Source: Chryseobacterium edaphi
Lineage (GTDB): Bacteria > Bacteroidota > Bacteroidia > Flavobacteriales > Weeksellaceae
Assembly (NCBI RefSeq): GCF_025628985.1
Contig: NZ_JAOTEM010000002.1
Span: 186,001-250,000 of the forward strand
Direction: 5' to 3'
Length of the DNA: 64,000 nt
Part shown: positions 26,612 through 34,859 of the stretch, piece after piece
Layout: each line of letters opens with the position of its first letter
Numbering within the stretch: the first letter of the stretch is position 1
Made by a program: the position numbers and the translations under genes
Notes under the pieces: generated by a model
Told to the model about the DNA's origin: nothing
Database searches by the model: none
The model's input: the letters and a program-made list of their open reading frames with translations, nothing else

Positions 26612-26642
26612 CAAAGATACAAAATATTGTGACAGAATGTCA
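26612..26642 (-). promoter_or_regulatory. miaB promoter with TGACA-N3-TGTCA palindrome
   Basis: The minus strand carries TATCTTTG (26612-26619) as -7 element. The perfect palindrome TGACAGAATGTCA (26630-26642) sits where the -33 element should be, 10 bases upstream. The overlap suggests a regulator site. Confidence 0.55.
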
Positions 26643-26686
26643 GAAAAGCAATTACAGTTTAAATGAACGATTGAAGGAAATTTAAA

Positions 26687-27415
26687 TTAATTAGCAGTGA
26701 ATTTGATCGGCATTCTAAAAACCTGTTTTATTGGTACTCCTTTATAGTAACCTGGTTTCCAATATGATTTTTTTGTATTCGATGCACATTTTACAACCAT
26801 TTCATTAAACTTATCTAAGTTTGATTGATTCTCGATATAGAAGAAACCAGCAGCTCCACTAGTATCAACATCAAAGTTTAACACGAAAGAGTAATCTGTA
26901 TTTGATCGGTAACCATTAGCATCAAAACATTTCGCAAAATTCTCTCTGAATTTCATAATATCGCTTTCTTTATCTTTGTGCATGTAAACAGGCCGTATAA
27001 AATCACCTTCTTCTAGCTTATTAAATAATAAATCATCAGAAAAAAGCGTACTAAACATTGCTGGTGTTTTTTTTCCATCTATTTCAGCAGGCTTCCAGTT
27101 ATTGGTCTTTTTTACTATTTCTAGCACTTTATTTTTTAAACACTTATTACTTTCAACAGCATTTGTATCTTCATCTGCGACAAATTTCACTTTGCTATCG
27201 GGATAGACAATAAATCTCATAAATAACGCTTCTGTTTTTTCGCACGGCTTTACATTATTTTTCACAACCACATCCTGAATTTCTTTAAAGAGACCATCTC
27301 GCCCACCTTCATAAAAGTCCTGCCCTTTTGGATAATTATATAAAACTTGTGCTTTTACCTGAAAAACAGAAATTATAAAACTTAATAAAAATAATATTTT
27401 ATTAGTCATGGTCAT
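26687..27415 (-). CDS. Secreted TonB-C-terminus-like protein, two repeats
   Basis: A 242-residue protein with a signal peptide (about 1-22, ending VKAQ). Two internal units each end in a WKP motif (NNWKPAEIDGKKTPAMF and KSYWKPGYYKGVPIKQVF), the pattern of TonB C-terminal-type domains seen also in the two upstream genes. It lacks the membrane anchor and proline-rich spacer of true TonB, so it is probably a soluble periplasmic or surface protein. It overlaps the upstream paralogue by 14 bases. Confidence 0.6.
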   Translation of the reverse strand: MTMTNKILFLLSFIISVFQVKAQVLYNYPKGQDFYEGGRDGLFKEIQDVVVKNNVKPCEKTEALFMRFIVYPDSKVKFVADEDTNAVESNKCLKNKVLEIVKKTNNWKPAEIDGKKTPAMFSTLFSDDLLFNKLEEGDFIRPVYMHKDKESDIMKFRENFAKCFDANGYRSNTDYSFVLNFDVDTSGAAGFFYIENQSNLDKFNEMVVKCASNTKKSYWKPGYYKGVPIKQVFRMPIKFTAN

Positions 27416-27782
27416 ATGTATTTGATTTAAAATTCACTTTCATAATATACTTTGAGCTTACTGCGATACCATCTTTTGTCGCTGGTTTCCATTTACCTTT
27501 TACTTTCTTTAAAGCATATTGAGAATCATCCACAAACATATCTCCATTTTTGATCTTTGGAATTATATCTAAATGACTTGCTTTTCCGGTTTTATCGATG
27601 TTGATAATGTATGTGACAGTTCCTTCAATGGCATAACTTTGCACGTCAACATAAGCATATAACATTTCCATAAATTTATTTGCAAAGACAGCATTTCCGC
27701 CTTCATATTCTGCTTTTGTTTCTTGGGAAAATCCTTTAAAACCTAAAAATAATAACAATAATACTACTAAATATTTTTTCAT
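27402..27782 (-). CDS. Secreted TonB-C-terminus-like protein
   Basis: A 126-residue exported protein with signal peptide 1-19 (ending GFSQ). The domain reads YIINIDKTGKASHLDIIPKI, then VKGKWKPATKDGIAVSS and YIMKVNF, close in pattern to TonB C-termini (strand, GxxxxxxI, W-x-PA, strand). It overlaps the upstream gene by one base (TAATG), so the three genes are one operon. Confidence 0.6.
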   Translation of the reverse strand: MKKYLVVLLLLFLGFKGFSQETKAEYEGGNAVFANKFMEMLYAYVDVQSYAIEGTVTYIINIDKTGKASHLDIIPKIKNGDMFVDDSQYALKKVKGKWKPATKDGIAVSSKYIMKVNFKSNTYDHD

Positions 27783-28267
27783 TATAAATCTGTTGCAATC
27801 GATGAGAAATTCATTTTTATTTTAACCTCTGAAGCAATGGGGTTTCCATTACAATTTGCGGGTATCCAATTTTTTTTGATTCTGCGAACTACATATTTCA
27901 TATCATCGAAGAAAACCTGACTATTATTTACTTTGGGTGAGCCTTCAATATTGGTCACCTTTCCCGATTGATCAACGCTAAGTGTGAAAACGAAATCGCC
28001 ATTAAGAACATAAAAATCTGAATTGAGATAATTGTACATATACCTTCTCAATGTTTCCTTATAATTATTGATTCCATCCGGATAAGAAGCAGCTTTAAAA
28101 TCATCACAGTTTTTCAAAGCAACCTGCAAAAAAGGCTCTTCTATTTTAATTTTCAGAATTGTTTTATTATTTTCAAGAAGCATCGTTTCCTCCTGATCTT
28201 CAATATCATATTGTGCAAAAACAAAATTTCCTACAAAAAGACTTAAAAACAAAGCTAAAGTTTTCAT
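27782..28267 (-). CDS. Secreted TonB-C-terminus-like protein
   Basis: A 161-residue exported protein, signal peptide 1-18 (ending FVFAQ). The C-terminal domain (VFTLSVDQSGKVTNIEGSPK, IKKNWIPANCNGNPIASEV) parallels the next two genes. It is first in the operon and has its own -7 element at 28295-28302. The function is unknown; secreted paralogous families of this type are common in Chryseobacterium-like genomes. Confidence 0.6.
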   Translation of the reverse strand: MKTLALFLSLFVGNFVFAQYDIEDQEETMLLENNKTILKIKIEEPFLQVALKNCDDFKAASYPDGINNYKETLRRYMYNYLNSDFYVLNGDFVFTLSVDQSGKVTNIEGSPKVNNSQVFFDDMKYVVRRIKKNWIPANCNGNPIASEVKIKMNFSSIATDL

Positions 28268-28294
28268 AATTTTTAATGTTTAAATTTTCTTAAA

Positions 28295-28302
28295 CAAAGA
28301 TA
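28295..28302 (-). promoter_or_regulatory. Bacteroidota -7 element of the TonB-like operon
   Basis: The minus strand reads TATCTTTG, 27 bases before the first ATG and after the poxB/MFS terminator. Confidence 0.55.
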
Positions 28303-28327
28303 AAAATTACATGATTGGCATAAAAGA

Positions 28328-28359
28328 AAAACTTCACACATCAGTGCGAAGTTTTATTA
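28328..28359 (-). terminator. Terminator of the poxB-MFS operon
   Basis: AAAACTTC (28328-28335) pairs with GAAGTTTT (28348-28355). It is about 20 bases beyond the MFS stop and precedes the next promoter. Confidence 0.65.
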
Positions 28360-28377
28360 ATATATAGATTAAACTAA

Positions 28378-29622
28378 TTAAGCAACTATCGTTCTGCTTT
28401 TGACCTTGCTTCCTGTTTCTTTCAACAAAAATGAAATTAAAATTGCCAAAATAATCCCGACAATCCAAAATAAAACCGAATGTTCAAAATGTAGATTTCC
28501 TGAATCAGAATCTAAGCTTTTACCAAACCATCTGCTGAAAACCGGGCTCAGTAAAGTTGTCACGCCGAAAGTGATAAAATTGATTGCTCCCGTTGCGCTA
28601 CCTTTTACATAATCAGGATTGGTTTCTTTTATCACAGAATACGGAATCATCGCCGATCCGGAACCAACTCCGAAAATGAACATACTGATTTTCGCAGTAT
28701 ATAAATCTGGTAAATAAATCATTTGAAGAAAACTTAAAATCATTAATAACGCTCCACCAACCAAGACTGGTTTTCTTCGACCTATCTTATCGGTAATAAA
28801 TCCTAATAACGGACAACCGAAAGCCCAACCAAAAGCGACCATCGCACTGGTAATTGTAGCCTCACGGAAAAGAAACTGTCTGTCTTTTTCGAAAAAAGCA
28901 ACTGCCCAAGTCATGGCGAAAATCGTTGTCGGTGCAAAAAGGAGCCCTGAAATAATTCCGCAAAGCCAGGATTGTGGATTTTTGAAAACCACTTTATATG
29001 TTTCTAAATAACCAACAGAATGATGCGGTTTTTCTTCCGGTTCGTCTGACTGATCATCTTTCGGAATAAAAAAGTAGAGCAAAACAGCAGTTATAATTGT
29101 GAAAACTCCAGACCAAAGCCAGAAACTGTTGATATCAATACCATTTTCTACTAATGGTCCCACTAAGAATTGTCCGGCAGTTCCACCCAACATACCGATG
29201 CATTGTGTTGCTCCGATGGCTGTTGCCAAAGATTTTGACGAAAAGCCTTTACTTGCCAAATAAACACAGCCAGGAAAAGCAAAAGCGCACCCTGCTCCCT
29301 GAAGCAATCTTCCTGTAATTCCGGCAGTCTGGCTTGAAATTAAAAATAATAAACATCCTATCCCTAAAATTAAACATCCCGCAAATAGAGATTTTTTTCC
29401 TCCAAATTTATCTAAAGCAATTCCGGCAATCAAACTACAAGTGGAATAAGTGTAATAATATGTTCCGACCATACTGATCAGCTTCAATTCAGTAGTTTTA
29501 AAATTACTGACCAATTCAGGAATCATAACAGCCGGAGCCGCTCTGATCACGTAATCTAAAAAATAAAATATAAGACCGAATACCCATGCAATGACATAGA
29601 ATTTTTTCAAAGAACTACTCAT
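28378..29622 (-). CDS. MFS transporter
   Basis: A 414-residue protein with 12 predicted membrane segments. MFS signatures are GIALDKFGGKKSLFAG after TM2 and GFITDKIGRRKPVLVG between TM8 and TM9. The C-terminal tail is basic. It overlaps the poxB stop by one base (TAATG), so both are made from one transcript. The substrate is unknown; a carboxylate would fit the partner but is only a guess. Confidence 0.88.
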   Translation of the reverse strand: MSSSLKKFYVIAWVFGLIFYFLDYVIRAAPAVMIPELVSNFKTTELKLISMVGTYYYTYSTCSLIAGIALDKFGGKKSLFAGCLILGIGCLLFLISSQTAGITGRLLQGAGCAFAFPGCVYLASKGFSSKSLATAIGATQCIGMLGGTAGQFLVGPLVENGIDINSFWLWSGVFTIITAVLLYFFIPKDDQSDEPEEKPHHSVGYLETYKVVFKNPQSWLCGIISGLLFAPTTIFAMTWAVAFFEKDRQFLFREATITSAMVAFGWAFGCPLLGFITDKIGRRKPVLVGGALLMILSFLQMIYLPDLYTAKISMFIFGVGSGSAMIPYSVIKETNPDYVKGSATGAINFITFGVTTLLSPVFSRWFGKSLDSDSGNLHFEHSVLFWIVGIILAILISFLLKETGSKVKSRTIVA

Positions 29623-31355
29623 TATAACAATTCCTTGATATGTTTATAATTACTTTTTACAGTGTCTAAAGCTTCTTCCATTTTTCCGCCTAACATGAGT
29701 TGCGCCATAGATTTAGTCATGCCAATCACCTGCTCAAATTCAATTTTTGGAGGTAAGGCTAAAGCATTTGGATTCGTAAAAATATTGAGAAGATAAGGTC
29801 CATCGTGATTTAAACATTCGGTGATAGCACCTGCAACTTCTTCCGGTTTGCGAACATTTTTCCCCGGATAACCCATTGCCTGAGCAATCATAGCAAAATC
29901 AGGATTGATCATATCGGTTTCATTATCGGGCATTCCGCCAACTTCCATTTCCAGTTTTACCATACCGAGACTTCGGTTGTTGAAAACAATTAATTTAACT
30001 GGCAGTTTATATTGAAAAATGGTTGCCATATCACCCAAAAGCATAGACAAACCACCATCGCCACACATCGCAATCACCTGTCTTCCGGGATAAGCCAGCG
30101 ATGCACCGATTGCCATTGGCATTGCATTCGCCATCGATCCGTGGTTGAATGAACCCAACATTTTTCGTTCTCCTGTACCTGTAATAAATCTTGCTCCCCA
30201 AACACAGCACATTCCGGTATCTACAGTGAAAATGGCATCATTTTTTGCCAACTGATCCAAAGTATGAGCGACATATTCAGGCTGAATATTATCTTCTGTT
30301 CCGAATTCTTTCACATAAGTTAATTGATGCTCTTTTACTTTTTCGTAAAATTCCAATTGCTGATTGAGGAAGTTGACATCTGTTTTTTCTTTTAATAAAG
30401 GTAATAAAGCTTTGATGGTTTCTTTCACATCACCCGTAAGACCTAATTCCAACTTTGCTCTTCTGCCTAATCTTTCCGGACTTTCATCAATCTGAACGAT
30501 TTTATTTTTTACAGGCATAAATTTCTCGTAAGGGAAATCTGTTCCCAAGAGTAAAACAAGATCTGCTTCGTGCATTGCGTGATATGCAGAAGGCAGACCC
30601 AAAAGTCCGGTCAATCCTACTTCATTCGGATTATTTGGCTGAATGGCCATTTTACCTCTGAAAGAATATCCAACAGGAGCTTTTAAAAATTTTGCTAATT
30701 CTACGACCTCAACATTTGATTTTTCGGCACCGATACCACAGTAAATTGTTACTTTTTTGCTTTCATTAATCAAATTTGCCAAGTGATTTAATTCCTCATC
30801 TGAAGGACGAATCACCGGATTTGTTTTGAAAATCTGATTGGAAGTAGTCGCGTCTTCGGCATCAAGTTCAGAAACATCACCCGGAAGTCCGATCACTGCA
30901 ACTCCTTTTTTGGAAATCGCATGTTGAATTGCAGTCTGCAAAGTTCTCTGCACCTGTTCAGGTCTTGTAATCATTTGATTATAATAGCTACAGTCGTCAA
31001 ATAATTTTATGGTATTCGTTTCCTGAAAATAATCCATTCCCATCTCATTGCTTGGAATCGTTGATGCAATCACCAACATTGGAACATGTGATCTGTGCGC
31101 TTCGTAAACTCCATTGATCAAATGAACATGACCTGGACCGCAACTTCCTGCGCAAACGGCAAAACCATCCAATTCCGCTTCTGCAGCTGCAGCGTAAGCT
31201 CCGACTTCTTCGTGCCTTACGTGAATCCATTCGATGCTGCTTTTCTTCACAGCAATATTTAAATGATTAAGACTGTCGCCAGTTACGGCATATATTCTTT
31301 TGACATTGGCATTTTCGAGCATTTCAACAATTTGCTCTGCAATATTTTTAGCCAT
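29622..31355 (-). CDS. poxB: Thiamine-diphosphate enzyme, pyruvate:quinone oxidoreductase (PoxB-like)
   Basis: A 577-residue enzyme of the acetolactate synthase / pyruvate oxidase superfamily. The N-terminal PYR domain (1-170) has VTGDSLNHL and the cofactor glutamate in HVRHEEVGAYAAAAEAEL. The middle domain (190-330) is the FAD-binding-type domain. The PP domain has MCGDGGLSMLLGDMATI ... VFNNRSLGM (GDG-NN thiamine-diphosphate motif). Length and N-terminus fit PoxB, which oxidatively decarboxylates pyruvate to acetate at the membrane. The C-terminal membrane peptide is not obvious, so a soluble relative is possible. Confidence 0.82.
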   Translation of the reverse strand: MAKNIAEQIVEMLENANVKRIYAVTGDSLNHLNIAVKKSSIEWIHVRHEEVGAYAAAAEAELDGFAVCAGSCGPGHVHLINGVYEAHRSHVPMLVIASTIPSNEMGMDYFQETNTIKLFDDCSYYNQMITRPEQVQRTLQTAIQHAISKKGVAVIGLPGDVSELDAEDATTSNQIFKTNPVIRPSDEELNHLANLINESKKVTIYCGIGAEKSNVEVVELAKFLKAPVGYSFRGKMAIQPNNPNEVGLTGLLGLPSAYHAMHEADLVLLLGTDFPYEKFMPVKNKIVQIDESPERLGRRAKLELGLTGDVKETIKALLPLLKEKTDVNFLNQQLEFYEKVKEHQLTYVKEFGTEDNIQPEYVAHTLDQLAKNDAIFTVDTGMCCVWGARFITGTGERKMLGSFNHGSMANAMPMAIGASLAYPGRQVIAMCGDGGLSMLLGDMATIFQYKLPVKLIVFNNRSLGMVKLEMEVGGMPDNETDMINPDFAMIAQAMGYPGKNVRKPEEVAGAITECLNHDGPYLLNIFTNPNALALPPKIEFEQVIGMTKSMAQLMLGGKMEEALDTVKSNYKHIKELL

Positions 31356-31446
31356 AATTACTATTTTTTTTAGATTAATTTCTACTTAGAACATAGAATT
31401 TGAAATCATTAAACGATTATAATTTTTCGAAAGATTAATGAATTAT

Positions 31447-31454
31447 CAAATTTA
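31447..31454 (-). promoter_or_regulatory. Candidate -7 element upstream of poxB
   Basis: The minus strand reads TAAATTTG, 91 bases upstream of the poxB ATG and after the terminator of the preceding gene. Confidence 0.35.
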
Positions 31455-31518
31455 GCCAATAAAAGATTCAAAAAGAAGCATTGAATTAAATTTATTCAAA
31501 CCCTGTGCACTATAAAGC

Positions 31519-31558
31519 AAAAAATACTCCGCAATTTCTTGAGGAGTATGATTTTTTA
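31519..31558 (-). terminator. Terminator of the small TonB-like gene
   Basis: ATACTCC (31524-31530) and GGAGTAT (31543-31549) form the stem. The minus-strand side ends in a T run, 13-50 bases beyond the stop. Confidence 0.65.
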
Positions 31559-31570
31559 TTTATTTGAAAA

Positions 31571-32017
31571 TTATTTTGTAGAGCAAAAACTTTGTTGACT
31601 CGATGCGTAATTATCATTGGTCAGTAAAGCACCAGTATTTTCAGAATCTCTATATTCTCGTGAAAAATTTAAAGCAACAGAAATTTTCTGATTGGTATTA
31701 TTGGCAAAATGTTTTTTCATTCGCTGTACATCTCTTTTTACTTCTCTTTCAAAAGATTTGTCAAAAAGTTCGGGTAAAAGTTTAATGTTAGAAATTTTTC
31801 CATCTTCATCAACACTAAAATTTAATTTAAAATCTCCAAGCGCCTGAAAAACATTTGCAGTATGACCTAAATTATTTTGCAAATCTTTATTGAATTTTAC
31901 CTGACCTCCGTTATAAACTTTTTCCAATTGTTGCTTATCAGACTTTACGCTTACATTGGTCTGAGAAAAAGAAAATGTAAAAACTGCAATAGACAAAACT
32001 GAAAGTAATTTTTTCAT
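31571..32017 (-). CDS. Secreted TonB-C-terminus-like protein (fourth paralogue)
   Basis: A 148-residue exported protein with signal peptide 1-18 (ending TFSFSQ). The segment FKLNFSVDEDGKISNIKLLP aligns with the three paralogues at 26.7-28.3 kb, but the W-x-PA motif is replaced by MKKHFANNTN. It stands alone with its own terminator. Function unknown. Confidence 0.55.
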   Translation of the reverse strand: MKKLLSVLSIAVFTFSFSQTNVSVKSDKQQLEKVYNGGQVKFNKDLQNNLGHTANVFQALGDFKLNFSVDEDGKISNIKLLPELFDKSFEREVKRDVQRMKKHFANNTNQKISVALNFSREYRDSENTGALLTNDNYASSQQSFCSTK

Positions 32018-32061
32018 TGTATTATTTTTTGGTCTACTAAAGATACACTTTTTGGTGAAAT

Positions 32062-33261
32062 TTACAAAACTTCAATCTGGTTTCTCAAAAGATCTTCAAA
32101 CTCGTCTCTTTTTCTGATCAAATGTGCTTTCCCGTCTAAGAAAAGAACTTCAGCCGGTTTTAGTCTTGAGTTAAAATTTGTACTCATTTCAAAACCATAA
32201 GCTCCTGCCGTGTGGAAAGCCAAAACATCACCTTCTCTTACTTCATTCAGTTTTCTGTCCCAAGCAAAAGTATCAGTTTCACAAATATTTCCAACTACGG
32301 TATAAATTCTTTCCGCTCCTTTTGGATTTGATAAATTTTCAATTGTATGGTAAGAATCGTAGAACATAGGACGAATCAAATGATTAAATCCTGAGTTGAC
32401 TCCAACAAAAACCGTTGCTGTAGTTTGTTTAATAACGTTGGCTTTCACCAACAAATAACCGCATTTACCAACAAGGAATTTTCCCGGTTCAAACCAAAGC
32501 TCAAATTTCTTTCCGGTTTCTTTAGAAAAATCAGAAATTGCTTTCTCTACCTTTTTTCCTAAAGATTTCACATCAGTCTCCATATCGCTTTCCTGATAAG
32601 GAATTTTGAATCCGCTTCCCATATCCAGATATTTCAGATTCGGGAAATGCTCAGATAATTCAAGCATGATTTCAAGAGCCTGTAAAAAAACTTCCGGATC
32701 TTTTATTTCGCTTCCGGTGTGCATGTGAAGACCTTCAACATTTAGGTTGGTACTTTTCATTACACGCTCAATGTGACGCATCTGGTGAATTGAAATTCCG
32801 AATTTTGAATCAATATGTCCTGTAGAAATTTTGTGATTTCCACCAGCATAAATATGCGGATTGATTCTCACAAAAATAGGATACGTATTTCCGTATTTGT
32901 TCCCAAACTGCTCAAGAATCGAGATATTATCAATATTGATATGAACTCCATGCTGCATTGCTTCTTCAATTTCAGCAAGATCAACACAATTGGGAGTAAA
33001 TAGTATTTTTTCTTTAGGAAAACCGGCTTTTAAACCTAATTTTACTTCACTAATAGAAACGCAATCCAAAGAAGCGCCCAGATTCTTTATGTATTTTAAA
33101 ATATTGATGTTCGTTAATGCCTTTGCAGCATAAAAAAACTTGGTGTGTTTTAAAAAAGAAGATGTAAGTTTCTCGTATTGAGTTTTAATTGATTCAGCGT
33201 CATAAACATACACCGGTGTGCCAAATTCCTGGGCAATCTTTAATAATTCTTTTGGGTTCAT
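32062..33261 (-). CDS. lysA: Diaminopimelate decarboxylase
   Basis: PLP enzyme of the last step of lysine synthesis (meso-DAP to lysine). A fold-type III alanine-racemase-like barrel: the PLP lysine is K47 in FFYAAKALTN. HTGSEI, the glycine-rich phosphate loop LDMGSGFKIPYQ, GNICETDTFAWDRKL (active-site Cys) and HTAGAYGFEMSTNFNSR follow in family order. Length 399. An intrinsic terminator lies only 15 bases upstream of the ATG with no room for another promoter, so lysA must be transcribed through it. See the leader features at 33277-33443. Confidence 0.95.
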   Translation of the reverse strand: MNPKELLKIAQEFGTPVYVYDAESIKTQYEKLTSSFLKHTKFFYAAKALTNINILKYIKNLGASLDCVSISEVKLGLKAGFPKEKILFTPNCVDLAEIEEAMQHGVHINIDNISILEQFGNKYGNTYPIFVRINPHIYAGGNHKISTGHIDSKFGISIHQMRHIERVMKSTNLNVEGLHMHTGSEIKDPEVFLQALEIMLELSEHFPNLKYLDMGSGFKIPYQESDMETDVKSLGKKVEKAISDFSKETGKKFELWFEPGKFLVGKCGYLLVKANVIKQTTATVFVGVNSGFNHLIRPMFYDSYHTIENLSNPKGAERIYTVVGNICETDTFAWDRKLNEVREGDVLAFHTAGAYGFEMSTNFNSRLKPAEVLFLDGKAHLIRKRDEFEDLLRNQIEVL

Positions 33262-33276
33262 ATTCTAAATTTTACA

Positions 33277-33310
33277 TAAAAAAAGGCAGATTCTTCGAAA
33301 AGAGTCTGCC
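33277..33310 (-). promoter_or_regulatory. Attenuator terminator hairpin before lysA
   Basis: Minus strand: GGCAGA-C-TCT (33310-33301) pairs with AGA-A-TCTGCC, followed by seven or more T ending at 33277, 15 bases before the lysA ATG. The upstream minus-strand segment AAAAGAGT (33338-33345, overlapping the leader stop) is an exact complement of ACTCTTTT in the 5' arm (33298-33305), so an alternative antiterminator can form. This is the geometry of ribosome-mediated attenuation. Without the leader it would be read as the terminator of the exonuclease gene. Confidence 0.7.
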
Positions 33311-33343
33311 ACAATAATTATTTTTTTATGCAACACAACTCTT

Positions 33344-33415
33344 TTAGGTATTCCAAACCTTTGAAAACTTTACAGCTCCCTTTTTTCCTGTTTGTTTTTG
33401 TTTAAAATTTTGCAT
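33344..33415 (-). CDS. Putative lysine-rich leader peptide of lysA
   Basis: A 23-codon ORF starting at ATG 33415 and ending in TAA. The peptide begins MQNFKQKQTGKKGA and ends VKFSKVWNT, with six lysines in 23 residues (positions 5, 7, 11, 12, 16, 19). A TATTTTTG promoter element is 20 bases upstream and an A-rich stretch precedes the ATG, the usual Bacteroidota initiation context. It is followed by the terminator hairpin and then lysA. Lysine codons just before a terminator controlling a lysine-synthesis gene point to transcription attenuation. No coding homology is expected for such a peptide. The alternative is a chance ORF in AT-rich DNA, where AAA codons are frequent. Confidence 0.6.
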   Translation of the reverse strand: MQNFKQKQTGKKGAVKFSKVWNT

Positions 33416-33435
33416 TGCTTTTTTTAATTCTTTTG

Positions 33436-33443
33436 CAAAAATA
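33436..33443 (-). promoter_or_regulatory. -7 element of the lysA leader transcript
   Basis: The minus strand reads TATTTTTG. The expected start point is about 15 bases before the leader ATG. No clear TTG at -33. It lies 75 bases past the exonuclease stop. Confidence 0.5.
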
Positions 33444-33518
33444 CTATTTATTTTGGGAAATTGAATTTGAAAAGCATTTTCTTCTTAATAAAAATGCATT
33501 CGATTGTAAAATGTTGTT

Positions 33519-34742
33519 TTATTTTGGCAACGGCAAAGTCTCGAAATCGCCTTTAAGTAAAGCTAATTGAAGATCATTAATCAAATCGGCAGTCGAAAGA
33601 GGCAAATCTAATTTCAACTTGGAGATTTTACTTAAAGTCTGTATCTGGGTAAACAAATCATAAAAACCATACGAAACAACTTTACCGTTTTCTATGATCA
33701 TGAATAATTTTTCACCTAATTTTCTTCCCGCTCCCAACCAAAGTTCATTTCTTTTTTTGAAATTAATTTTCTCTTTAAAAGCTTCAACGTCAGCAAACTC
33801 TTCTATCTTTCCGATAAACTGAACAGCCTTTGAACCTTGAGTAAATGATCGGAATTTAAGAATTGCTTTTTCCTGTTTGTTGAGTCTGTTTTTTTCAACA
33901 ATATATTTATGATTTCTAAAATACAATCCGAAAGGCAGCGTATCTCTCTTCTTAATATTTTTAGAATTTAAAATCAGCTTTGCGATAATATCAGTTCCTG
34001 TGAGTTCAAAATTGATCTGTTCGACTTCTTTTTGGATTTCAATAAACTTTTTTGATTTCGAATTAAAAAGTTTTTTAGAAAACCTGTTAATATCCTGAAC
34101 ATAGTCTGAAAAAATAATTTTCCCGGACTCATTTTGAAAATAAACAAACCCTTTTTCTCCAGGCAAATCCTGTGTCAAAAGCTTGATTTTGTTGATGTAA
34201 GTTTTAGCATTTGTTTCATCATGTTGCTTCTGAATGATTTCGTTTTCGGTGTCTTTTGATACCAACAGTTTAAACAATTCTAATGTCGCTCTTGCATCAC
34301 CTTCTGCACGATGCGCATTGACCAACGGAATTCCCAACGATCGCACGAGTTTTCCCAAAGAATAACTTACTTCATCCGGAATCAGTTTTTTGGCTAACGG
34401 AATCGTATCTAAAGTATTGATTTTATAATCATAACCAAGCCTTTGAAAAGACTGACGAAGCATTCTGTAATCAAAATCGATATTGTGACCGACCAATGTA
34501 GTGCCTTCTGTAATCTCAATGACTCTTTTGGCCAATTCGTGAAATTTTGGGGCGGTTTTCACCATATTCGGTGTAATATTGGTCAGTTTTTGAACAAAAG
34601 GCGTGATGTCGCTTTCAGGATTGACAAGGGAAATAAACTGGTCGACAATTTTATGACCATCGTATCTGTAGATGGCAATATCTATAATGCATTCCTTCCT
34701 GAAACCTGCACCATTACTTTCTATATCTATAATTGAATACAT
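33519..34742 (-). CDS. DnaQ-family exonuclease with degenerate GIY-YIG region
   Basis: A 407-residue protein. The N-terminal DEDDh exonuclease (1-170) has IIDIESNG (motif I, DxE), LVGHNIDFDYRMLR (motif II) and NAHRAEGDARATLELF (HxxxxxD, motif III). The middle (about 195-290) resembles the UvrC/Cho-type GIY-YIG domain (DLPGEKGFVYFQNESGKIIFSD, later GTDIIAKLIL), but the GIY and YIG tyrosines are lost, so the nuclease function of that half is probably gone. The C-terminal 120 residues have no clear assignment. A role in DNA repair is inferred. Confidence 0.85.
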   Translation of the reverse strand: MYSIIDIESNGAGFRKECIIDIAIYRYDGHKIVDQFISLVNPESDITPFVQKLTNITPNMVKTAPKFHELAKRVIEITEGTTLVGHNIDFDYRMLRQSFQRLGYDYKINTLDTIPLAKKLIPDEVSYSLGKLVRSLGIPLVNAHRAEGDARATLELFKLLVSKDTENEIIQKQHDETNAKTYINKIKLLTQDLPGEKGFVYFQNESGKIIFSDYVQDINRFSKKLFNSKSKKFIEIQKEVEQINFELTGTDIIAKLILNSKNIKKRDTLPFGLYFRNHKYIVEKNRLNKQEKAILKFRSFTQGSKAVQFIGKIEEFADVEAFKEKINFKKRNELWLGAGRKLGEKLFMIIENGKVVSYGFYDLFTQIQTLSKISKLKLDLPLSTADLINDLQLALLKGDFETLPLPK

Positions 34743-34859
34743 TTTAATCTTATTTAAGCTTTATACCAAAAAATTAAAATTTTTGATAATGCTATTTAAT
34801 AAAAAGGCAATTCTGCTAAAATAATGAAAATACGTTTAAAAATACAAAATAAAAAGACC

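Noticed and set aside
26687..28267. Calling the three small secreted proteins genuine TonB
   Set aside because: They have cleavable signal peptides and lack the N-terminal membrane anchor and proline-rich spacer that TonB needs to couple to ExbBD.
33344..33487. Longer upstream reading of the lysA leader ORF
   Set aside because: The frame is open to 33487, but there is no ATG before 33415 and the promoter element lies inside this extension, so the 23-codon form is preferred.
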